The translations under genes were made by a program, and so were the position numbers. A DNA stretch of 29,868 bases from JBNJEM01 sp051745935 (GTDB taxonomy: Bacteria; Planctomycetota; Planctomycetia; Pirellulales; Pirellulaceae), in contig JBNJEM010000017.1 in NCBI GenBank assembly GCA_051745935.1, positions 1 to 29,868 of the forward strand, in the 5' to 3' direction. Below, piece by piece: positions 23,754 through 29,868 of the stretch. A model generated the notes under the pieces. The model had not been told where the DNA came from. It saw only the letters and a program-made list of their open reading frames with translations, and did not search any database. Position 1 is the first letter of the stretch; every line of letters starts with the position of its first letter.

Positions 23754-24356
23754 ATGAGCAATATGGACGACGCATTGAGACTTCTCAAGCAAGAGGAGGC
23801 AATCTGCCGCCAAATGAAGAATCTGGACGGTCTGCAGCGGAATCTTGGTAACCAAGCGTTGATACACAGGGACACGGCCACCAAGGTCTTGGAAGAGCTT
23901 CAGGAGTTCAACACTGTGGCTCACAATGTCCGCCAGTTCGTGTCACTCGATAACGCGCTGGTCCAACCTTTTTCCATTTTGCTCTCGCATCATTTGGAGA
24001 ATGCGATACAGCTTTTGCAAGAGCAGGCAGATCTCTGCGGCAAACTGGAAAAGGAGGCCGACCTACTGACCAGTCTCGGAAACCAAGCGACAGCCCTCCA
24101 ATTGCTGGGCAAGTTTGACGAGTCGCTGCTGCTCCACAAGGAAGTGGCCGCCATGTGCCGCAAGTCAAACAACATCCAAGACCTAACAGTATCGCTATTC
24201 AATCAGGCGGAAATCCTCGCCTTCCAAATGGGTAAGGGACGTGAAGCACTTCCATTGGCCGAAGAGGCCCATCGGTTGGCCAGGGAAAGCGGGTTGACGG
24301 CCCTGGCACAGCAAGTCAAGCCGATTCTCGACGAAATATGCGCACAGGCAAGGTGA
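23754..24356 (+). CDS. TPR-repeat protein, probable detached tail of the upstream kinase
   Basis: This 200-residue protein consists of nephrocystin-like TPRs of the same style as the end of the upstream kinase (DALRLLKQEEAICRQMKNLD, NAIQLLQEQADLCGKLEKE, FDESLLLHKEVAAMCRKSNN, GREALPLAEEAHRLARESGL). It begins part-way through a repeat that the kinase lacks. An irregular insert (residues about 40-80, EFNTVAHNVRQFVSLDNALV) interrupts the array. GAGGGCCACGGCG before the ATG could serve as a ribosome site, so it may be translated independently. It is 7 bp upstream of the ART-like gene and probably co-transcribed with it. Confidence 0.7.
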   Translation: MSNMDDALRLLKQEEAICRQMKNLDGLQRNLGNQALIHRDTATKVLEELQEFNTVAHNVRQFVSLDNALVQPFSILLSHHLENAIQLLQEQADLCGKLEKEADLLTSLGNQATALQLLGKFDESLLLHKEVAAMCRKSNNIQDLTVSLFNQAEILAFQMGKGREALPLAEEAHRLARESGLTALAQQVKPILDEICAQAR

Positions 24357-24363
24357 GCACAGG

Positions 24364-24891
24364 ATGTTATTCGTCCATTTCACGCCGAAAGCGAATCTGA
24401 AGCGGATCAAGCGTGTCGGACTGCGGCGCGGCAAAGGAGAAGATGGTGTCTTCCTTCGCCCGCTCCTCCAGGGCGAAAAGGTCTTGACCAACGACTGGAA
24501 CGGACCGGGGTGGTGGAAGAAGGGAACGGCAAGACACGACAATCAGATGGCGAAGATTGTTGTTCGCATTCCCGACGACGAGCCGATTCGCTACGGTGAC
24601 TGCGGCGATTCACGTAGCGGCGAACGGATCACCGTCAAAGACTTCGGCAAGGTCGCGGCACTATGGAATCCTGATCGGGATTCCAATCCGCTGTGGCGAC
24701 CATGTGGCATGGGCGCTCTTTTGCTCTGCGACGAATGTGATAAAGATTACGCCACGTGGTTCGGTTGCGAAGTGCTTTATGACAGGGTGATTCCCGTGCG
24801 GTGGATTGTGAATATCTACGATCATACCAATAGCGATGCCCGCACGAAGCGATATCGGAGAGACAAACGCGCCGGCCCGCGGATAGAATAG
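24364..24891 (+). CDS. Possible ADP-ribosyltransferase-fold protein (DarT/KptA-like start)
   Basis: This 175-residue single-domain protein starts FVHFTPKANLKRIKRVGLRR, strongly reminiscent of the 'lyHiT...NL..Il..GL' strand-helix opening of ART-fold families such as DarT and RNA 2'-phosphotransferases. Near the end GCEVLYDRVIPVRWIVNIY resembles the 'aEvLV.d.VP...I' closing strand of DarT-like proteins. CGDSRSGERITV, GALLLCDECDKDY and a Trp-rich segment lie between. The classic catalytic triads are not obvious, so it may be a divergent enzyme, an inactive relative or a different fold. It is 7 bp downstream of the TPR gene. A modifying enzyme next to a kinase-TPR scaffold would suit an effector in a signalling or conflict cassette. 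No macrodomain-type antidote is nearby. Confidence 0.45.
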   Translation: MLFVHFTPKANLKRIKRVGLRRGKGEDGVFLRPLLQGEKVLTNDWNGPGWWKKGTARHDNQMAKIVVRIPDDEPIRYGDCGDSRSGERITVKDFGKVAALWNPDRDSNPLWRPCGMGALLLCDECDKDYATWFGCEVLYDRVIPVRWIVNIYDHTNSDARTKRYRRDKRAGPRIE

Positions 24892-24920
24892 GCTCGGTCC
24901 TTCGTGTGGAGGGAAATGGA

Positions 24921-25364
24921 ATGGCGGTTAGCAATCTACCGTGGCTTCAGGGCCGATCCATTCTTCTGGTGGATGGGGACAGAGCGGTTCGCGATGCCAT
25001 TTATGGGCTGCTCGAACCGTACAATTGCCGGATGATCATGGCCAGCGCGGGCAGCGACGCGCTCGTAAAAGTGGGCACGTCGCCGCGCGTGGCTCGCCTG
25101 GACGCGGTGATCACCGAGATGCGGCTGCCGGACATGAATAGCTACGAGCTTGTCACCAGGCTTCAGGAACTGCTGGGGCCGCTGGCGATCATCTTGATGA
25201 CGAGATTCGGGTACGATCCGAACTGTCTCGGCAAGCACGTGCAGTCATCAAAGTTGCTCTACAAGCCATTCCGCTCGGACCAGTTGTTCCGGGCGCTGGA
25301 AACGGCTCTTGTCGGCAACTCCGCAGCAGACGGGAATCAATGTGACGACCCGAAGAGCTTGTAA
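24921..25364 (+). CDS. Receiver-domain protein with Glu at the phosphoacceptor site
   Basis: This 147-residue stand-alone receiver (CheY-like) domain begins with SILLVDGDRAVRD, followed by VITEMRLPDMNSYEL, IILMTRFG and LLYKPFRSDQLF. The conserved Lys (115, in KPF) and Thr (94) are present. The residue at the phosphorylatable Asp position, before xxLP, is Glu66, and the second acidic pocket residue (normally VDD) is Gly19. Glu at this site often mimics constitutive phosphorylation, so it is probably a pseudo-receiver signalling by binding rather than phosphotransfer. No output domain or histidine kinase is nearby. The ATG at 24921 behind GGAGGGAAA is preferred to GTG 24906. Confidence 0.8.
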   Translation: MAVSNLPWLQGRSILLVDGDRAVRDAIYGLLEPYNCRMIMASAGSDALVKVGTSPRVARLDAVITEMRLPDMNSYELVTRLQELLGPLAIILMTRFGYDPNCLGKHVQSSKLLYKPFRSDQLFRALETALVGNSAADGNQCDDPKSL

Positions 25365-25838
25365 ACTCGGGCTTCAGGCGTTCAGTTCGTGAGAGATGGC
25401 GGCGGATGGCGCGAAGAAAGGGGGACAGGCGGCCTCGATCGTAACATGGTCCACATGCCCCTCTGAAGTGGCATCACAAAAGAAGCGTGAGGAAAATCGA
25501 AGTACGGCGGTTTGCCGCCCTCATACTGCGTATTCGTCATTTCTCTCGGGCCGAACAACAGCCAACACGGATAGGGGGAAGGCGGACCAAGTTATGATCA
25601 ACGCCGGGACAGGCACACTTCATTGGGTAAACAGGGTGCTTCACACAAGACGTGGAGCATGCCGCATATGGGCAATACCCCGCGGTCACCTTTTTTGACA
25701 TTTATTCCCGGCCGATGAGGGGTGAGGAGGCTGTTCCGTGATCTTACTCATAGAGCGTCGTTATGACGGGACCAGCATCCCGTCACTGGTCTTACCGGCG
25801 CCAACCGTGCGCGCGGATGTTGCCGTCGGAGACTGCCC
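25365..25838. other. Spacer with RAYT-associated repeat
   Basis: No convincing gene was found. It contains the 118-bp repeat at 25606-25723 and a short repeat-like scrap, GGGGGACAGGC, at 25420-25430. The remainder shows no motif I can support. It is the upstream arm of the transposase element. Confidence 0.5.
25606..25723 (+). repeat. REP/MITE-like repeat upstream of the RAYT transposase
   Basis: This aligns along its length with 3927-4043 (shared GGGACAGGCACACTTCATT, GCATAT.GGCAATACCC, TTTTTTGACATTTATTCCCGG and GAGGGGTG). It ends 115 bp before the transposase start. A matching right end is not visible after the transposase. It probably carries the hairpins recognised by the RAYT protein. 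Confidence 0.75.
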
Positions 25839-26606
25839 ATGCCGCGAGGACAACGAATCTGTCCCGAAGGTACGGTGTTTCACGTACTCAATCGAGGAAA
25901 TCAGCGTCAGAGGCTGTTCTATTCTCAGGAGGATGACGAAGCCTTGGTGAGAGTCGTCAAGGAAACGCTGCTGATCATTCCAACGCGTATTCTGGCCTAC
26001 TGCCTCATGCCCAACCACTGGCACGTTCTGCTCTGGCCTGAACGGGACTGGGAACTCTCCGATTTCATGCACCAGATGACGACCACACACGTGCGACGAT
26101 GGCACAAAGCCCATCCGAGCAACGGTGGGGGACACGTCTATCAAGGTCGGTTCAAGTCATTTTCCGTGGAAAGTGACGAACACTTCTACACCGTCCGCGG
26201 ATACGTAGAGCGCAATCCGGTGCGTGCCAGGTTTATCGAGCCAGCCGAGTACTGGACTTGGAGTAGTGCGTGGGCACGTCTACATCCAGACGATCGCCGT
26301 GCCTTACCGCTGTGCAACTGGCCGTTACGCTGTCCCGAAGACTGGCCGCGTCACGTCAACGAACCCTTGACAGACGAGGAGATCAAAACCGTGCGAACGA
26401 GTGCCGAGCGCGGCTCTCCCCACGGTCAACGTGATTGGGTGGAGGAGACGACCAAAGCACTCGATCTGGATCGAGTGATACCAATCGCATGTGGTCCAAT
26501 CGACTTGGCGGATACAGCCAACTGGGACCCAGACAACGCGCAGGAGTGGATCCGCAGCAGCGACGAATGGTATGAATATGAAGGACTGTCGACTGCCCGC
26601 GCTTGA
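25839..26606 (+). mobile_element. REP-associated tyrosine transposase (RAYT, TnpA-REP)
   Basis: This 255-residue HUH single-strand endonuclease/transposase belongs to the Y1 family. It cuts and joins single-stranded DNA at REP hairpins. Typical landmarks are HVLNRGNQRQRLFY (14-28), the HUH motif in MPNHWHVLLW (His60 and His62), GGHVYQGRFKS and the catalytic Tyr in RGYVERNPVRA (Tyr122). The ATG has GGAGA upstream. Up to WVEETTKALDLD the sequence follows RAYT proteins. The usual basic C-terminal tail (..LRPRGRPRK) is replaced by an acidic Trp/Asp-rich end (ADTANWDPDNAQEW), which suggests a changed or truncated 3' end. An upstream repeat matches the element at 3926-4064, evidence that it has moved sequences in this genome. 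Confidence 0.93.
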
Positions 26607-26737
26607 CGGCACGAACCCTTGGCGTTAAGGAAATAGCTGGTGGCACGAGTGTTGGATGTGGAATGGGGACGACGAAGGCAGGTATTGGATCGCGTCGGAG
26701 ATGCCCCGACCGACCGCCGCGGCTCAGGAGGTGAGTA

Positions 26738-27397
26738 ATGATTCTGATTCAGGGGACACCGCTTCCGGATGAGATTCGAATTGCTCTGGTCGACATGGAT
26801 GGCACCGCCACTCGACGTACCGATGCGCTCAACTTCGAGGCTACTCGCAGGGTATTCGGGAATATCGGGATTACCATTGACCGGACGACCTACTCGCTTG
26901 CTCAAGGTCGTAGCCGCGAAGATGGTATCGAGCACATTCTCAGAGCACTCAACAGAGACGATTTACTAGCAGACGTTTCCTTGCTGGCAGAGCAAAAGAA
27001 CCGCGAAGCCAACATCATCCGCGGAAACCTTACCCCGGAGGATGTTCCTCGAGAGGATCGAAGGATCCTGCAGAGACTTCGAGACCAAGGCTTCTTGCTC
27101 GCACTGGGAACGACGAGCCGAAACGGACTCGACACACTTAATAGAGTTCGATTGACATCGGCGTTCGACGTGATCGTCACCGGCAATGAGGCATCGATCA
27201 AGACGGAGATTTGGCAGCTTGCTTTTCGGTACCTTGATGCGAAACCGTCGCAGGCGATCGTCGTTGAAGACGCACAGACTGGCATTGATGCGGCAGTCAA
27301 TCTCGGTGTGACCTTCTCAGTGGGGGTAGGTTCAGGTAGACTCGCGGCAACGGTAAACATCTCTAGTCTTAGCGAGCTACAAGTGGAACGACGATAA
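26738..27397 (+). CDS. HAD-superfamily hydrolase (beta-phosphoglucomutase/phosphatase-like)
   Basis: This 219-residue soluble phosphatase-like enzyme has all four HAD motifs: DMDGT (I; nucleophile Asp19 and Asp21), ALGTTSRN (II), the Lys in EASIKTEIW (III) and VVEDAQTGIDAA (IV, Mg-binding). A helical cap of about 75 residues sits between motifs I and II (subfamily I), as in phosphoglycolate phosphatase and beta-phosphoglucomutase. The substrate cannot be told. AGGAGGTGAGTA before the ATG is the strongest Shine-Dalgarno seen here. It lies between the transposase and an orphan gene 19 bp downstream, with which it is probably co-transcribed. Alternatives are a sugar-phosphate phosphatase or nucleotidase. 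Confidence 0.87.
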   Translation: MILIQGTPLPDEIRIALVDMDGTATRRTDALNFEATRRVFGNIGITIDRTTYSLAQGRSREDGIEHILRALNRDDLLADVSLLAEQKNREANIIRGNLTPEDVPREDRRILQRLRDQGFLLALGTTSRNGLDTLNRVRLTSAFDVIVTGNEASIKTEIWQLAFRYLDAKPSQAIVVEDAQTGIDAAVNLGVTFSVGVGSGRLAATVNISSLSELQVERR

Positions 27398-27416
27398 GAG
27401 GCTGGGGCCGTAGAAG

Positions 27417-27851
27417 ATGGGGAAAAAGAGAGTCCGGGTTCGATGTTATGCGCCGATGGCGGTTGATCCTCAGTCTCATCACGCTTGGGCCGATGTTTGG
27501 CTCCGATTCAAGGCTCGTCCAGGTCGCACTACGTACACATACGCGCCCACACTGTTGTCGCGTTCCGAACTGCAAAGCGACTTGCGCGATGCTCGCGAAG
27601 CGGCAGACGAATCCGAGGAAAAACTTCCTCATCTCAAACGCCTTGAGGAAATCCATGCGTTGCTTGTTTCGTCAGTGGTGTACGTCGACTTCGGATACCC
27701 CGATCCTCGCTGCCCGGACATATATACCGCCGCGGAGGCGATCGATCGACGAGAAGCGGAGGCGATGCTCGGGGTGTTTGTTGCGACGCTCGGATTCCAT
27801 CAGGTCAAGTTCACTTGGACAAAGCCGAGTTTCCTTGTACTTCCGTGTTAG
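27417..27851 (+). CDS. Hypothetical protein, probably co-transcribed with the HAD gene
   Basis: This is a 144-residue soluble protein. It has a basic start (MGKKRVRVRCYAP), a central helical, acidic segment (SELQSDLRDAREAADESEEK) and a C-terminal half with YVDFGYPDPRCPDIYTAAEA and VFVATLGFHQVKFTWTK. No domain is recognised. It starts 19 bp after the HAD stop and the intrinsic terminator at 27978 follows, which supports a two-gene unit. Codon usage resembles neighbours. Confidence 0.6.
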   Translation: MGKKRVRVRCYAPMAVDPQSHHAWADVWLRFKARPGRTTYTYAPTLLSRSELQSDLRDAREAADESEEKLPHLKRLEEIHALLVSSVVYVDFGYPDPRCPDIYTAAEAIDRREAEAMLGVFVATLGFHQVKFTWTKPSFLVLPC

Positions 27852-28364
27852 TTCTTGGACTGGACCCGATGCGATTCTGGCATCTGCGAACATCACGGGT
27901 GCCTTTTGTGCTATGTTAGGACTCGTTCAGGAATAAGTGGCAAACGAAGACACCCAGCATTTGGGCCGCTTCCGGGCCCCCCAAGCCTTGGGGGTCTTTC
28001 TTTGAGGGCCCCTGGGATTCTCGGACGGGCGGAGGGACACATCGGATCAATCGATGGGCATCAGCGTTCTTTCGCGTTTATCAGCGGTTCCCGGTTGCAC
28101 GCCGAGGCATGGGCTTGTGGCCTTTCAACACTCAATGACCAAAACATCCGTTTTACTCCAGCGGTAAACCGTGAACGGATACCATTTCCCCTTGTTTCGA
28201 GGCGGAGAAACAGCATTGCCCGCGCGGCATGGTTCGCGTGCTTTGCCAAGACGGAAAGCACGCCGACCTTGGCCATGTCACGCCCGAACTCGCGCTTGGG
28301 CGCCCCGAAGCAGCCACGAGCAAAAACCGTCCAGATTTCCGCGGCACTTCGGCCGTCCGGCGTG
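27852..28364. other. 513-bp gene-less region between convergent genes
   Basis: It contains the intrinsic terminator at 27978-28003 and otherwise nothing I can support. Short frames here on both strands lack ribosome sites or recognisable motifs and look like chance. No tRNA-like cloverleaf was found by eye. Confidence 0.5.
27978..28003 (+). terminator. Intrinsic terminator after the HAD/orphan pair
   Basis: CCCCCAA and TTGGGGG form a 7-bp stem with loop GCC (27978-27994), followed by TCTTTCTTT. This has the shape of a plus-strand Rho-independent terminator, about 130 bp after the stop at 27851. Confidence 0.65.
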
Positions 28365-29555
28365 TTAGAGCACGGTACAGATCGCGTCGCAGAGTCGATC
28401 CATGTTGGCTTCGGTCATGCCCGCTACGTTAATCCGGCCGCTGCGGACGATATAGATCGAGTATTTCTCACGCAGCGTGTCGACTTGTTCGGGCGAGAGT
28501 CCCGAAAAGGAGAACATCCCATGCTGATGCGTGATGAAAGAAAAGTCCCGATCGGCGCCTTTGGCACGCATTGTTTCGGCAAATAACGCTCGCATCCCGA
28601 CAACGCGATCGCGCATGACAGCCACTTCTTCAGTCCATTGGCCGCGGAGCGCGGGATCGGCCAGCACCGTGGCCACAATGGCGCCACCATGCTTGGGGGG
28701 GTTGCTGTAGTTGGTCCGGATACAAAGTTTGATGTGACTGAGTCCTGCCTGGGCGTGTTCGGCGGACTGGGCGACCAGCGTGAGTGCCCCCACGCGTTCG
28801 CTGTAGAGGCCGAAGTTTTTGGAAAAGGAGTTGCAAATCAAGGCCTCCGGCGTGGCGGTCAGCAGACGCCTCAAGCCGGCGGCGTCTTCATCCAGTCCCT
28901 CCGCGAACCCCTGGTAGGCGAGGTCGACCAAGGGCAGCACCTTCCGCTGGCTCAGAATCTGGCCGATTTGTTCCCATTGTGGAACTGTAAGATCGATGCC
29001 AGTCGGATTGTGGCAACAGGCGTGTAAACAAACGACATCACCAGCTGGAATCTCGTTAAGGGCTGTCCGCATGGCCTCGAAATCGAGTCCGATACCGGCC
29101 GCATCGAGATAAGGATAGTCCTTTACCTCCAGGCCGGCGGCCTTGAAGACGCCGTGGTGATTGGCCCATGTCGGCTTGCTGCACCAAATCCGGCCCCGCT
29201 GCAGCTTTTGCTTTAGGAAGTCGGCTGCCACGCGCAGTGCGCCGGTCCCGCCTGGCGTCTGAACGGTTGCCGCCCGTTGGCTGGTGGCCAGTTCATGGTC
29301 GGACCCAAACAGCAGTTCCCGCACGTGCCGCGCCAAGGCGGGCAATCCATCCATGCCAAGGTAACTCTTGCCCGCCTCCTCGCTCAGCAAGCGTTTTTCG
29401 GCTTGCTTGACGACATTCAAGATCGGGGTGTTCCCTTGGGTGTCTTTGTAGACCCCCACCGATAAATTGATTTTTTGAGGGTTGGGGTCGTTCTTGTAAG
29501 CCTCAGTCAAGCCGAGGATGGCGTCTGGGGGAGCCATGTGCAGTGTCTCGAACAT
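28365..29555 (-). CDS. Aspartate/aromatic-amino-acid aminotransferase (class I)
   Basis: This 396-residue PLP enzyme of the AspC/TyrB group reversibly transfers an amino group between aspartate (or an aromatic amino acid) and 2-oxoglutarate, in the cytoplasm. Full-length landmarks: start MFETLHMAPPDAILGLTEAY, NLSVGVYKD, SYLGMDG, TPGGTGALR, CHNPTGIDLT (Asn183), PLVDLAYQG (Asp211, Tyr214), NSFSKNFGLYSERVGA (Schiff-base Lys246) and the substrate-carboxylate Arg in SGRINVAGM. Length equals E. coli AspC/TyrB. The split between Asp and aromatic preference cannot be made by eye, so no symbol is given. The ATG at 29555 fits the family start; AAAAGG is a modest ribosome site. This is a core metabolic gene at the edge of the accessory region. 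Confidence 0.95.
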   Translation of the reverse strand: MFETLHMAPPDAILGLTEAYKNDPNPQKINLSVGVYKDTQGNTPILNVVKQAEKRLLSEEAGKSYLGMDGLPALARHVRELLFGSDHELATSQRAATVQTPGGTGALRVAADFLKQKLQRGRIWCSKPTWANHHGVFKAAGLEVKDYPYLDAAGIGLDFEAMRTALNEIPAGDVVCLHACCHNPTGIDLTVPQWEQIGQILSQRKVLPLVDLAYQGFAEGLDEDAAGLRRLLTATPEALICNSFSKNFGLYSERVGALTLVAQSAEHAQAGLSHIKLCIRTNYSNPPKHGGAIVATVLADPALRGQWTEEVAVMRDRVVGMRALFAETMRAKGADRDFSFITHQHGMFSFSGLSPEQVDTLREKYSIYIVRSGRINVAGMTEANMDRLCDAICTVL

Positions 29556-29598
29556 GGTGGCTGAGTACCTTTTGCTGAACAGCGGAATATTTTACAGG

Positions 29599-29630
29599 AT
29601 TACGAAACGACGGAATTACGAAACGACGGA
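29599..29630. repeat. Two tandem copies of a 16-bp unit
   Basis: ATTACGAAACGACGGA occurs at 29599-29614 and again exactly at 29615-29630. Confidence 0.9.
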
Positions 29631-29646
29631 AATTCAATTGAGTGCC

Positions 29647-29674
29647 TTGTCACGGCTTAGTTGTCACGGCTTAG
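29647..29674. repeat. Two tandem copies of a 14-bp unit
   Basis: TTGTCACGGCTTAG occurs at 29647-29660 and again exactly at 29661-29674; the second copy overlaps the start of the hairpin element. Confidence 0.9.
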
Positions 29675-29731
29675 GGACCGCTGCAAAATAACTTACCGAT
29701 TTCGGCAAGTTATTCTGCAACAGCCCCTAAG
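29670..29731. repeat. 62-bp imperfect inverted-repeat (MITE-like) element
   Basis: The ends CTTAGGG (29670-29676) and CCCTAAG (29725-29731) are reverse complements. The interior arms TGCAAAATAACTTACCG and CGGCAAGTTATTCTGCA pair at 15 of 17 positions around an ATTT centre. This resembles a miniature palindromic mobile element. It is unrelated in sequence to the repeats at 3926 and 25606. Confidence 0.65.
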
Positions 29732-29868
29732 CATTCGGGTGGCATGGGCTCTGGCAGTGCCCGTCACCCCCACGCTGTAAGACTGAAATATATTTCAGGC
29801 GGTTGGATTTTTCCGGGTGGAACGCTGCCCGACGCAAGCCGTCCTCCCGTTGGTCGGACTCGCGGCGG

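Larger units (their letters stand above)
29556..29868. other. Repeat-rich gene-less right end
   Basis: No gene was found. It carries two short tandem repeats, a 62-bp imperfect hairpin element and a 16-bp palindrome (CTGAAATATATTTCAG, 29783-29798). It is the upstream region of the aminotransferase; TGTAAAAT near 29590 could be part of its -10, but no good -35 is seen. Confidence 0.5.

Noticed and set aside
25396..25698. A 100-codon frame upstream of the transposase
   Set aside because: It runs through the REP-like repeat and has no recognisable protein character.
27855..28586. A 243-codon plus-strand open frame overlapping the aminotransferase
   Set aside because: It is antisense to a highly conserved enzyme, lacks a ribosome site and crosses an intrinsic terminator.
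1..29868. CRISPR arrays, tRNA or rRNA genes, replication origin
   Set aside because: I searched by eye for regularly spaced repeats, cloverleaf arms and DnaA-box clusters and found none.

Overview
The window looks like a piece of a bacterial chromosome of moderately high GC from Planctomycetota or a related lineage. This is inferred from gene content: three Hanks-type Ser/Thr kinases with TPR tails, a CHAT protease, ankyrin and WD40 proteins, and an unusual sigma factor in under 30 kb. No rRNA or tRNA gene was seen, so the phylum stays an inference.

Layout. (1) Positions 1-3102, minus strand: a vWA protein, a radical-SAM activase-like protein, a frameshifted coiled-coil gene, a small acidic TerB-like/EF-hand-like protein and the start of a small membrane protein. 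A good sigma70-type promoter (TTGACT-17-TATCCT) sits upstream and a 52-bp perfect palindrome lies inside the operon. (2) 3321-5059: decayed material, namely a TPR pseudogene with two in-frame stops, a 139-bp MITE/REP-like element with 12-bp terminal inverted repeats, and an ankyrin gene joined abruptly to a kinase-TPR gene. (3) 5065-7143, minus: the kinase-TPR gene. (4) 7152-15947, plus: eight closely spaced genes that I read as one operon: a divergent sigma factor, an anti-sigma-like protein, a CHAT protease/zinc-ribbon/membrane protein, two ESCRT-III (Snf7/PspA)-like coiled-coil proteins, a Vps4-like AAA+ ATPase with an N-terminal MIT-like helical domain, a CsgG/TolB-N-like membrane protein and a small zinc-binding protein. 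(5) 16117-25364, plus: an accessory signalling island (ankyrin, kinase-TPR, TPR-beta, TPR-WD40, kinase-TPR, TPR, an ART-fold-like protein and a pseudo-receiver with Glu at the phosphoacceptor site). (6) 25606-26606: a REP-associated (RAYT) HUH transposase with its upstream repeat, a homologue of the element at 3927. (7) 26738-29555: a HAD phosphatase, an orphan, an intrinsic terminator and an aspartate-family aminotransferase on the minus strand. (8) The right end holds tandem and inverted repeats.

The main candidate for an undescribed system is the 7.15-15.95 kb operon. Two ESCRT-III-like polymer subunits with similar C-terminal tails are translationally coupled to a Vps4-type ATPase whose N-terminus looks like the MIT domain that reads such tails. 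They share an operon with a CHAT protease anchored by C-terminal membrane helices and with their own sigma/anti-sigma pair. A reasonable model is an inducible membrane-remodelling or membrane-damage/conflict response. The parts are read from sequence and the combined function is inference. The flanking decay (pseudogenes, chimeric junctions, split TPR genes, RAYT repeats) marks the area as a recombining accessory region.
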